This document shows positions 38,132 through 46,107 of a DNA stretch of 52,172 bases, piece after piece (the first letter of the stretch is position 1; every line of letters starts with the position of its first letter). The stretch covers positions 1 to 52,172 of IMG/VR virus record IMGVR_UViG_3300027734_000102. One strand, written 5' to 3'. The position numbers were made by a program, and so were the translations under genes. The DNA comes from a virus. Below the pieces are notes generated by a model. It made no database searches and was not told the origin of the DNA. It was given only the letters and a program-made list of their open reading frames with translations.

Positions 38132-39318
38132 CGTGTCCTCAGCATCTCTTTGAAGGGTGCCATGTCCTTGGGCGTTCCGTTATTCGTGTAGACAGGGAGA
38201 TCAGAGGTGACGAAGAGCTTCACCAGATTCTCGTAGCTCTCTTCAAGCTTTCTCTTTCCGAGGACCGGAACGCTCTTCTTTAGATCATTGATGAACCAGA
38301 GGGGAGCGATGAGTCCTGTTGGACGCCAGTTGTCCAAGATGAGCTCGTTACCGAGGTACTGACTGCCGAAACTCTCCCCGTCGAGGATGAACCCCTTCGC
38401 TTTTTCTGGACTGAATTTGCTTGCTCGTCTCGGAAGGCCGGAAGTCTTGCTGTACTTCTCAATCTCACCTGGATCAATCTCACGGTAGTAACCGGAGACG
38501 ATGGCATTCATGTCATTCGCCGCGAGGGTGGTCCTTCCCTGGACCATGATGCCGAACTCTCCCCACTGGCTGACGCTGGGCTTGCCGATGTATCCCATCG
38601 TGGAGATCTCGTCCTTGCCGCTCGCATTGAGGAAAGAGCTCATCTTCTCGAATACCCGGTACGGTGACTTTGGCATGCCGGCAATCCAGTGAACCTTGAT
38701 CAGGGACTTGAAGAACTCGTGGTCGGCCTCCTGTGACCAGATGCTCTTCAGTTCCCTTGGCAGTTTCTTGGGATCTTTTGAACCGTAACTGATATTCGAA
38801 GTCTTTGAAGTGAAACCCTCAAGACCCTCACGAAGCAATGACCTCACGATGTTGCGAATGAGGGACTCACCCATTAGTTTGGCCCAGTATGCTTCACTTG
38901 CTCTTTTGCTGCAATACTTCTCTATGAAGTCACCGACGGTGGTCTTGAAGTATTCTCTGATTCCGTAGCCAGTCGAAACAGTCATCTCCTTCTCTGGAGG
39001 GACCTGTCTCGCACATGAGGCAACGATTGTCAACCAGGCATCCCAAGCAGCCTGAGAGATGGAGCTGATGTTGCGTACGTCGATGTCTACGACAGATGAG
39101 ACTCTGATCCACCCGCGCTCAAGAAGTTGCAGAGAACTCTGTGCAGAGTCAGGCACGTATGGACTGTTCTCCCGGTCTGGATTGTGGTATATGAAAGCCC
39201 ACATGCCATGAGTGTGCGTCATGCCTATCCAGTGAATCTTACCATTGGGTTCTATCCAAGCCAGCGAGGTGAGAGGACTGCACATCCTGTTGATCGATGG
39301 TGGCGACTCTTCTCTCAT
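38128..39318 (-). CDS. Two-domain protein: W-x-P domain, internal tag, family-C domain
   Basis: 396 aa, ATG 39318 in an ATGA overlap. Same architecture as the gene at 33564: residues 18-105 (SLAWIEPNGKIHWIG, THGMWAFIYHNP), internal tag at 150-164 (GESLIRNIVRSLLRE then G), family-C core (EADHEFFKSLIKVHWIAG, DEISTMGYIG, VQGRTTLAANDMN, SGLPRRAS, NELILDNWRPTGLI). The conserved order shows that the fused form is selected, not an accident. Confidence 0.76.
   Translation of the reverse strand: MREESPPSINRMCSPLTSLAWIEPNGKIHWIGMTHTHGMWAFIYHNPDRENSPYVPDSAQSSLQLLERGWIRVSSVVDIDVRNISSISQAAWDAWLTIVASCARQVPPEKEMTVSTGYGIREYFKTTVGDFIEKYCSKRASEAYWAKLMGESLIRNIVRSLLREGLEGFTSKTSNISYGSKDPKKLPRELKSIWSQEADHEFFKSLIKVHWIAGMPKSPYRVFEKMSSFLNASGKDEISTMGYIGKPSVSQWGEFGIMVQGRTTLAANDMNAIVSGYYREIDPGEIEKYSKTSGLPRRASKFSPEKAKGFILDGESFGSQYLGNELILDNWRPTGLIAPLWFINDLKKSVPVLGKRKLEESYENLVKLFVTSDLPVYTNNGTPKDMAPFKEMLRTR
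38827..38871 (-). other. Internal tag / predicted prohead-protease site
   Basis: Encodes residues 150-164 of the 396-aa protein, ending L-R-E before Gly, at the junction of its two domains. Confidence 0.5.
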
Positions 39319-40007
39319 ATTTCATCCTCCGACAATCTCTGGTCGAATATCATCCTGAAAAGCTGGCGGAGGTAGAAAGTGAGATTCTCTATGCCAATGC
39401 TGGAACAGAACTTCATGCAGTCCTCGTGGTTCTTCTCAAGTGTCCGGAGGCCTGGCGGCTCATTCTTCAGACTGTAGGAATAGTTCAGGAAGTCTCGATC
39501 CTGAAAGCCGCAGTCATCCTCTTCAGGCGGCGTCTTTGGGTCGTTGATGTCATCGAAGGGTGATTTTATAACGTCGTCTCGGTCATAGTACCTCGACCAG
39601 ACATAGCCCGCCAGCCTGCTGGTCTCCACCCTGTCTGAGGCTAGCCCGCCTGTGTACCAGATCGCTGCCTCGTAGGCAGCAGGTCCCATACCGGATCTAG
39701 CGACTGAAGCTGCCTTTGTCACCACCTTGGCGCCGTTGCAGGGTTCGGTCTCTGTAATCCACCTGATGCCTGACCTCACGATAGGATCCTCTTCTATCGA
39801 GTCCTGTATCATGTTGTAGTCAACGGGAAGCCCCGCCTCCTCGTATTCTCTAGCCAGTCGATAGACAATGCTGGGATCGTAAATCATCAGGTATCCTGCT
39901 GAATCGGGACTACCCACAACACACACGGCCAATCCAGCGCTCGCAGCCCTTGAAGTCGGAGACGTTGACTCCTGCAGGAGCATCTCTCTTATGAGTTGAC
40001 GTATCAC
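39315..40007 (-). CDS. Tagged divergent family-A protein
   Basis: 230 aa, ATG 40007 in an ATGA overlap. Tag MIRQLIREMLLQE then S. The family-A core is recognisable: SGMGPAAYEAAIWYT, LASDRVETSRLAGYVWSRYYDRDDV, TPPEEDDCGF. It has a longer C-terminus (about 40 residues) than the others. Confidence 0.7.
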   Translation of the reverse strand: MIRQLIREMLLQESTSPTSRAASAGLAVCVVGSPDSAGYLMIYDPSIVYRLAREYEEAGLPVDYNMIQDSIEEDPIVRSGIRWITETEPCNGAKVVTKAASVARSGMGPAAYEAAIWYTGGLASDRVETSRLAGYVWSRYYDRDDVIKSPFDDINDPKTPPEEDDCGFQDRDFLNYSYSLKNEPPGLRTLEKNHEDCMKFCSSIGIENLTFYLRQLFRMIFDQRLSEDEI

Positions 40008-42751
40008 GGCAGTCTCTTCATGAAACTCTCGATCGCCTGCCAGTCACCCTCAGCCAGGGGCTTATTGTTATCGAATATGTTGTGGTATCTCTCGGGGTCT
40101 GAGCCTGCATTCATTCCGAGGTCAAGCCAGGCGTTCACCACAGTGCGGGTGGGCTTCCAGATCTCTAAGGAGTAGGCATTGGAGACCTTGCCCCAACCGT
40201 TGCGAAGGAGGGTCCTCATGGCGACCGATCTCACCTCTGACTGAATGTCGGAGTTGTAGTATAGTTCTCCCATGTTGGAGAACTCCGGGATTGTTTTGCC
40301 TGTGAGAGGACGCCCACCCTGTCTCTTCCAATCGTCCATCTTCTTGCCCATTGGAGACTTGGCATCATAGACAGCCTGCTCCTCTGGTGTCCTGGGTGGT
40401 GGAGGGTCTATGGGACCGCACTCCACTTCAAGAGCGGCCTCAAACTGTGGCATGAGTGACGGGTTCCTGCCTATGTGGAAGGCTGCCCACTCCCCATGGT
40501 CTCGCTGTTCGGGATTGTAATGGTACACTCCATCGGGATCGATCCAACCCACAGAGTGGGTGGTAGACGATGTAAAACCGGAGGGAGGAGATGACTCATT
40601 GAGTATGCCTCTCACGAGACTCCTGACGAGTGACTCGTTCTTTTCGAACCTCTTCACTTTGCTCAGCACGTCTTTCCTCGTTTCCTGATATTCATCGCCG
40701 GTGCCTCCGACCTTACCCGTGTCTACGACCTTCGGGTAAGCCTTCTTCGGGTACTCCTTCCACCTCTTGATGAACTTCGGTGGGATCCATCCACGGTAGG
40801 CGAATGTTCCCTTACGCGTGATGCCTGTGGTGAGGAATGACATTATCTTCGAGTCAATGTCCTTCATCAGGGCGCTGAACTCTTCGTCCTTTGCCCATTC
40901 GAGTCCAGCCTCCGGAGCCTCACCAATGTCCTTGCCATAGGCTACTGTGGTGTTAGCAAGGCGGACTGTGCGTATGATGTTCTTGAAGTGCTGTTCCCTT
41001 GCGATGGTGTGCTTCCCACCGGGCTCGGAAGTCGTTGTAACATTCCAACCGTAAGTCTCAGGGTTCCACGTCTCGTTCTTCTTGATGCGGTCAGACTGGG
41101 TGAGCGTGTATTCTCTATCGAGATTGAACCAGCTCAGGTTGTCCTCGTCAGGAACTATTCTGGTGATGTCTGGAATCTCGACCTTGAGGATGAGGGGCTT
41201 CCCACCATACCAGATGGCCGACCTGGTTGCGTAGTTCTCTGCAGTGTGCGGGTCCATGGTGAAGTAGAGGTTCTTCGAGGAGTAGCCTTCGATCTGGTCA
41301 CCGTACGCGTCTTCGAACTTTCCAGGAAGCATCCCTTTCTTCTCGATATCCGGCCAGCGTGCTGTAGTTGTGCCGTGATATGCCATAATTGTTCCCCGCA
41401 CGCCACCGACTGCAATGTCCGTGGTCCTGGGCGCGCTCCCAGCCTGACCTATCGTCTGGCCCTCATATTTGTCGTCTGGTGAGAAAATCTTGTAATCGGG
41501 TGTCACTCTTGGGTCGACCTGCATGAGGTGATTGAAGAGCTTCTTGAGAGCAATCTCCTTGCCGACAAAGGCAACGTCCCCCGACGGCATGACGTATGAC
41601 TTGTCCTTGACTGTCTTTTTCGGTGTGCTGGCTCCCCTTCGAGACTGGTGATCTGTCCAAGTGGCGTCAAGGCTAACGCGCTTATTGACAGTGTCAACGA
41701 GGAGGTACTCGAAATTAGCGCCTACGGGACCATAGTATATGTGAGTGTCAGGGATGTCGGAAGGCTTCTTCCAATTTTCGCCAGCGCTGCCAGGAACTCT
41801 CTTGAGATACTTGAACGTGGAGTCCTTGTACTCTTCCTTCCTCGGCGAGCTCTTCTCATAGAGACCGAGAGCAACTAGCTCCTCTGCCTTCCTTAGCTGC
41901 TCAGGTGTGAGGTCGTAGTCCTTTCCTGAGCAGCGCCTGTAATCTTCAGAAATTGAACCGGGAATTTCGACTGGTTCGCCGCCAGGCCCGACTGCATAGT
42001 AGAGCACATAACCTGCCGCTATTGGACGGGCATAGTATTTGGATTCTGTAGGGACTCGGTCATTAGGAGCGTTCCGTAGCTCCAACAGCAGAACTGTCTC
42101 TCTTATCAGATCTCTTAAGACTATAGAAGCTCTAGACTCTCTCTTGTTAAATGAAAATGTGCTTGCCATCTCAACCTGCTTTTGTAGTTCTTCTTGTGTG
42201 GCCTTTGGAGATCTTCCCCAGTCGGGCGTGGACCTGTCACTGAGATAGCTAGCCGAATCTATCTCGTAGGCATCTCTTGGTATCGCGCCGTGGGTGTATA
42301 GGATTCCCGTGTGCGATAGACCGGGCACGACCCACACGGGAACACCAGAGTCGATGCCAGCCCTACACGCCTGCTTGATGGAGACCTTGTCATCTCTCTC
42401 ACCAATCATTACGTAGCTACCAAACGGAAGCTTTGGCGCCGGCGCAGTGGTCCATCCCCTGTAGATCGCCGGCGCCAGCATCACTACGCGTGGCATCTCA
42501 TCAATCATCTTCAATCTGACTGCCTGCGCCAAGATTGCAGCGCCCCTGCTGTAGGCAACTATGTTGTCGTCGTCGGGATCAGCCACAGCGTCATTGATCG
42601 CCTTGGCGACCTTGATCACCTCGTCAAGCTCAACTGGCCCGCCCTTGTGGAGCGCCGGTCCCATGAGACCAAGCGTACGCATCAGGTCGAACTTGTCCAT
42701 GCCGGCACCGTGGATGCCTATGTTCTCTTTCAAGCGCTTTGACTTTCTCAT
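40004..42751 (-). CDS. Giant multidomain tagged protein: hydrolase-like, ART-like and W-x-P domains
   Basis: 915 aa, ATG 42751. Domain 1 (about 1-170) resembles an alpha/beta hydrolase: AYS68RG nucleophile elbow, GERDD near 120 and SH147TG. An internal tag at 208-224 (IVLRDLIRETVLLLE). Domain 2 (about 235-670) contains an ART fold: AYH459GTTTARW, then NLY496FTMDPHTAENYA, ILKVEIPD and a final GWIPPKFIKRW. A second internal tag at 705-719 (NESLVRSLVRGILNE then S). Domain 3 (731-915) is the WIDPDGVYHY...HGEWAAFHI domain found at the N-terminus of two neighbours. It looks like a polyprotein with processing sites between modules. First gene of the minus-strand operon. Confidence 0.75.
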   Translation of the reverse strand: MRKSKRLKENIGIHGAGMDKFDLMRTLGLMGPALHKGGPVELDEVIKVAKAINDAVADPDDDNIVAYSRGAAILAQAVRLKMIDEMPRVVMLAPAIYRGWTTAPAPKLPFGSYVMIGERDDKVSIKQACRAGIDSGVPVWVVPGLSHTGILYTHGAIPRDAYEIDSASYLSDRSTPDWGRSPKATQEELQKQVEMASTFSFNKRESRASIVLRDLIRETVLLLELRNAPNDRVPTESKYYARPIAAGYVLYYAVGPGGEPVEIPGSISEDYRRCSGKDYDLTPEQLRKAEELVALGLYEKSSPRKEEYKDSTFKYLKRVPGSAGENWKKPSDIPDTHIYYGPVGANFEYLLVDTVNKRVSLDATWTDHQSRRGASTPKKTVKDKSYVMPSGDVAFVGKEIALKKLFNHLMQVDPRVTPDYKIFSPDDKYEGQTIGQAGSAPRTTDIAVGGVRGTIMAYHGTTTARWPDIEKKGMLPGKFEDAYGDQIEGYSSKNLYFTMDPHTAENYATRSAIWYGGKPLILKVEIPDITRIVPDEDNLSWFNLDREYTLTQSDRIKKNETWNPETYGWNVTTTSEPGGKHTIAREQHFKNIIRTVRLANTTVAYGKDIGEAPEAGLEWAKDEEFSALMKDIDSKIMSFLTTGITRKGTFAYRGWIPPKFIKRWKEYPKKAYPKVVDTGKVGGTGDEYQETRKDVLSKVKRFEKNESLVRSLVRGILNESSPPSGFTSSTTHSVGWIDPDGVYHYNPEQRDHGEWAAFHIGRNPSLMPQFEAALEVECGPIDPPPPRTPEEQAVYDAKSPMGKKMDDWKRQGGRPLTGKTIPEFSNMGELYYNSDIQSEVRSVAMRTLLRNGWGKVSNAYSLEIWKPTRTVVNAWLDLGMNAGSDPERYHNIFDNNKPLAEGDWQAIESFMKRLP
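40592..40639 (-). other. Internal tag 2 of the 915-aa protein
   Basis: Encodes residues 705-720, with L-N-E before Ser, between the ART-like region and the C-terminal W-x-P domain. Confidence 0.5.
42074..42133 (-). other. Internal tag 1 of the 915-aa protein
   Basis: Encodes residues 207-226, an LRDLIRE-type helix ending L-L-E before Leu, between the hydrolase-like and ART-like parts. Confidence 0.5.
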
Positions 42752-42756
42752 TGCAA

Positions 42757-42764
42757 TAACTATA
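42757..42764 (-). promoter_or_regulatory. TATAGTTA element
   Basis: On the minus strand TATAGTTA lies five bases (TTGCA) before the ATG of the 915-aa gene. Likely the main promoter-type element of the long tagged operon. Confidence 0.45.
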
Positions 42765-42811
42765 AACTCTGACCGTTCAGGTTACAAGATCAGAGGAGCA
42801 TAGATGCAAAG

Positions 42812-43108
42812 ATGACCAACAGCATGAAGATCCTCACCTACATGACTCCGCGTGAGATCGGCGATGGCTATGGATTCACGAGCGTCATCTCACCAGAGGA
42901 GGGAGTGTACCTCCTCGTCTCAGAGGTCCACCACGGCGGCGGAATCTCCCAGTATGATGAGACCCTGGTGTTCCCATGCCGAGAGAACGGAGACACGATC
43001 TGCCTCATTGAGCTACACTCTGGAACGGACACTGCCGACGCGATCAGGTCAGTAGAGAAGTGGTGGGACAGGGGTGAGTACGATCGACTGGTCGAATCCC
43101 GCCCGTGA
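42812..43108 (+). CDS. Hypothetical protein, 98 aa
   Basis: ATG 42812 (in-frame ATG at 42824 also possible). Beta-rich N-terminal part (GFTSVISPEEGVYLLVSEVHHGGG) and a helical C-terminus with WWDRGEYDRLV. No family recognised; it precedes the topoisomerase gene on the same strand. Confidence 0.65.
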   Translation: MTNSMKILTYMTPREIGDGYGFTSVISPEEGVYLLVSEVHHGGGISQYDETLVFPCRENGDTICLIELHSGTDTADAIRSVEKWWDRGEYDRLVESRP

Positions 43109-43126
43109 CTTTGTTTCCAGATGCGA

Positions 43127-43155
43127 TGTCCAATTCCAACTGAGCATATTATATT
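43127..43155 (+). promoter_or_regulatory. Candidate promoter of the topoisomerase large subunit
   Basis: TGTCCA (43127-43132), 17-base spacer, TATATT (43150-43155), 21 bases before ATG 43177. Confidence 0.45.
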
Positions 43156-43176
43156 GCTCACGAGGTGAGCGCACCA

Positions 43177-45036
43177 ATGACCACGATCGAGCAGAAGTAC
43201 CGGAAGCTCTCGGACATCGAGCATGTCCTGCTCCGACCCGGCATGTATGTGGGTTCCACAAAGACCCGCGAGGAGGATGCCTGGCTCCTCACCGAGCCTA
43301 GCAAGTTCGAGCGCCGCAAGGTGACCGTGAACCCCGCCCTCATGAAGATCTTCGACGAGATCGTGAGCAACTCGGTCGATGAGCACCGCCGGAACCCGAA
43401 GCTCAATGAGATCCAAGTGACGGTCGACCTCGACCACGGTTCGATCTCAGTCTGGGACAACGGCGGAATCCCTGTCGTGAAGCATGCTGACTATGGTGAG
43501 TGGGTTCCTGAGATGATCTTCTCGAACCTCAAGGCTGGCTCTAACTTCAACGACGATGAGGAGCGTCTGGTCGCAGGCACCAACGGCGTCGGTTCGACCC
43601 TCACAAACATCTTCTCCAAGAAGTTCCGGGTGCGGACCGCAGACCGGAAGAGCTCGTTTGAGCAGATCTTCAGCGACAACATGCGCCAGCGGAGCGTTCC
43701 CGAAGTTGAGAAGACCCGTGAGGGCTTCACTGAGATCTACTTCGAGCCTGACCTCCAGCGATTCGGAATGGAGTCGATCGATTCCGATCACCTTGAGCTC
43801 ATGCGGAAACGCTGCGTAGATCTCGCGGCGTGCAACCCGAGCCTTCGGATGTCGTTCAACGGCACCGACTACCGGTTCTCCTCATTCAAGGAGTACTGTG
43901 GACTCTACGCTCCAGGCGTGATCTACGAGGAGTCGGGTCGCTGGAAGGTCGGTGTCCTTCCGTCTGAGGGTTCGTTCTCTCAGGTCTCTTTCGTGAACTC
44001 AGTGGAGACCAAGGACGGCGGATCGCACGTCGATTCGGTCGCGGCTGGAGTCATCGAGTGGATCCGCGAGAAGGTTCGCCGGAAGCACAAGGTAGACCTA
44101 AAGCCCTCTGAGCTCCGTAACCACTTCTTCTTCCTCGTCCAGGCCGACATCGTCAATCCGGCGTTCTCCTCCCAGACGAAGGAGAAGCTCATCACTGACG
44201 CACGGGAGTTCGGCTCCAAGTTTGAGATGAGCGAGCGGACCCTGAAGCAGGTCCTCGCCTCCGAGGTCGTCCAGCGAATCCTCGACTGGGCGCAGCAAAA
44301 GGCACTTGCTGACGAGCGCAAGCAGCTCCGTGAACTCAACAAGAACCTCGCGAAGGGCAAGGTGCTGAAGCTCATCGATGCGAAGCTCAGGCTCGACCGC
44401 GACCGGTGCACCCTTGCCCTGTTCGAGGGAGACTCGGCGTCGTCAGCGTTCCGCAAGTACCGGGACACCATGACCCAGGGCGCCTTCCCGCTCCGTGGTA
44501 AGTTCATCAACGTTGCAGAACTGCCGAGCACCCGTGTCATCCAGAACCAGGAGGTGAAGGACCTGCTCACTGCGATCGGTCTGAAGATGGGTGAGGAACC
44601 CAAGGACCTCCGCTATGGCAAGATCCTCATCTACTCCGACGCTGACCCGGACGGTGACTCCATCGCCGGGCTCCTGATGAACTTCTTCGGGCGATACTGG
44701 CCTGAGCTCTTCGACCAGGGTCGAATCTGCCGGGTCATGACCCCGCTCGTGGTCGCCAAGAAGGGGAGTGAGACGCTGTCCTTCTATTCCAACGCCGACT
44801 TCGAGGAGTGGGTAGGCAAGACGAAGGACCTGAAGAAGTGGGACATCGCCTACAAGAAGGGACTTGCGGCGCTCGAGGATGAGGAGTACAAGGAGATCAT
44901 CCAGAATCCTCGAATGTTCTCCATCGCTGGCGGCAAAGAGCTGAAGACGACTCTCGACACCTGGTTCGCCGGAGACTCGGCTCCTCGAAAGGCTAAGATC
45001 ATTGGCTGTGAAGAGGAAGCCGAATCGGGAGACTAA
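43177..45036 (+). CDS. DNA topoisomerase II large subunit (gp39/GyrB-like)
   Basis: 619 aa from ATG 43177, chosen because GAGGTGAGC is well placed upstream; a GTG at 43165 is the alternative. GHKL ATPase motifs: EIVSNSVDEH, VWDNGGIPV, GTNGVGSTLTNIFSKKF; transducer region; TOPRIM motifs FEGDSASSAF and YSDADPDGD with Mg-binding acids; a C-terminal tail as in T4 gp39 plus gp60, here in one chain. With the gp52-like subunit at 47310 it forms an ATP-dependent type II topoisomerase that untangles replicating DNA. Converges on the minus gene ending at 45033, overlapping by four bases. Confidence 0.94.
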   Translation: MTTIEQKYRKLSDIEHVLLRPGMYVGSTKTREEDAWLLTEPSKFERRKVTVNPALMKIFDEIVSNSVDEHRRNPKLNEIQVTVDLDHGSISVWDNGGIPVVKHADYGEWVPEMIFSNLKAGSNFNDDEERLVAGTNGVGSTLTNIFSKKFRVRTADRKSSFEQIFSDNMRQRSVPEVEKTREGFTEIYFEPDLQRFGMESIDSDHLELMRKRCVDLAACNPSLRMSFNGTDYRFSSFKEYCGLYAPGVIYEESGRWKVGVLPSEGSFSQVSFVNSVETKDGGSHVDSVAAGVIEWIREKVRRKHKVDLKPSELRNHFFFLVQADIVNPAFSSQTKEKLITDAREFGSKFEMSERTLKQVLASEVVQRILDWAQQKALADERKQLRELNKNLAKGKVLKLIDAKLRLDRDRCTLALFEGDSASSAFRKYRDTMTQGAFPLRGKFINVAELPSTRVIQNQEVKDLLTAIGLKMGEEPKDLRYGKILIYSDADPDGDSIAGLLMNFFGRYWPELFDQGRICRVMTPLVVAKKGSETLSFYSNADFEEWVGKTKDLKKWDIAYKKGLAALEDEEYKEIIQNPRMFSIAGGKELKTTLDTWFAGDSAPRKAKIIGCEEEAESGD

Positions 45037-45620
45037 ACACCCTCAGAGTTCACGAAGTGACCCTGGTTGCGGAGCTCTCCGACTATCTCTTCAATGCCGG
45101 CGACTGGCACCAGGTTCCATCCGTTCTCCCGCAAGTATCTCGTCGAGTCAGCGAGCGTCTCTTTTGAGACCGGACGAACTCCTTTCCTCGAGACCCACTC
45201 GATATTGTCGCTTCCACCGAGGGGACTGAAGTCTCCCTTGTCGAACGTGTACACGGTGAAACGGTGGGATCTCAGTGATGGGATGTCGCTCCTGTCCACG
45301 AGGAGGTTCATGCTGTCAGTCCTGAGATTCACGCCCATGTCAGCCAGTGACTCAATGACATCGACTTCATCGCCACTGACGACCGCTCTTGGCGTGTCGC
45401 GGGGAAGCGAGTAGAACGGAGCCCACTCGAAAGGAGACGCATAGACGAGCTTCTCCCTCCTCCCACCGACTTCGTCACCTGTCGAGATTCCTGATTCGCT
45501 ACCGTCATCGCTGAACCAGAACTCACGGGGCTCGAAGCTGGAGATCTCCGACGAGGGCGAGACGTGGTAGACGTACTGTTCTCTGGCCAACATTTCCCTG
45601 ATGAGTCTTCTAATGAGCAT
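45033..45620 (-). CDS. Tagged ADP-ribosyltransferase-like protein
   Basis: 195 aa from ATG 45620; upstream starts to 45686 would run across the divergent gene. Tag LIRRLIREMLARE then Q. Immediately after it comes YVYH19VSPSSEISSFEPRE, then LVY60ASPFEWAPFYS, the H...Y pattern with an A-containing helix typical of H-Y-E ART folds (the first strand YHVS, then VYASP). The C-terminus ends in GHFVNSEGV. The divergent gap to the GNAT gene is only 19 bases. Confidence 0.65.
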   Translation of the reverse strand: MLIRRLIREMLAREQYVYHVSPSSEISSFEPREFWFSDDGSESGISTGDEVGGRREKLVYASPFEWAPFYSLPRDTPRAVVSGDEVDVIESLADMGVNLRTDSMNLLVDRSDIPSLRSHRFTVYTFDKGDFSPLGGSDNIEWVSRKGVRPVSKETLADSTRYLRENGWNLVPVAGIEEIVGELRNQGHFVNSEGV

Positions 45621-45627
45621 GCCATAA

Positions 45628-45634
45628 ATAGTTA
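45628..45634 (+). promoter_or_regulatory. ATAGTTA element in a 19-base divergent gap
   Basis: AAATAGTTATCCAC-ATG precedes the GNAT gene by five bases. The same 19 bases must also serve the minus-strand gene starting at 45620. Confidence 0.4.
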
Positions 45635-45639
45635 TCCAC

Positions 45640-46107
45640 ATGAAGTCCGATAAGTTGATACGCATGCTGATTCGAGAAGAGCTCATCAGGCAAAGTGAAG
45701 TATCACCCGAGCACTCCGATCTGATAGCTTCACTCCTGGATGCCGCTGACTCTCATCCAGAGTTCAAGGGCTACGACCTCGTGAAGGGTCCAGAGCGTGA
45801 CGTGGCAAGACTAATCATCACTGACGAGATGGGCACTCCCGTCGGCTTTATGACTCCCAGATTCGACAGGGGCTTCTGGCGCACTGGTGCAATCTACACG
45901 CACCCTGATGTCAGGGGAAAGGGATACGCGAGGAAGGCGATCATTGAATTCTTCAGTGACCCGTCCCACAGGCCCGCCAGGGTCTGGATTGCTGACATGA
46001 ACCCCGAGTCCATCAGGGCTTTCACAGGTGCCGGTTTCATACAGGGTGAGCGCCACGATCTCAGTCAAAGTCCAGCGGACAAGGGAAAATATTATGAGCT
46101 ACACTAA
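45640..46107 (+). CDS. Tagged GNAT acetyltransferase
   Basis: 155 aa, ATG 45640. Tag KLIRMLIREELIRQSE at 5-20. The GNAT fold follows: RLIITDEMGTPVGFMTPRF strands, IYTHPD then R92-G-K-G-Y-A (acetyl-CoA pyrophosphate loop), KAIIEFF helix, and MNPESIRAFTGAGF as motif B. It would acetylate an amino group of an unknown host target; a role parallel to other injected modifying enzymes is proposed. The stop overlaps the next gene. Confidence 0.85.
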   Translation: MKSDKLIRMLIREELIRQSEVSPEHSDLIASLLDAADSHPEFKGYDLVKGPERDVARLIITDEMGTPVGFMTPRFDRGFWRTGAIYTHPDVRGKGYARKAIIEFFSDPSHRPARVWIADMNPESIRAFTGAGFIQGERHDLSQSPADKGKYYELH

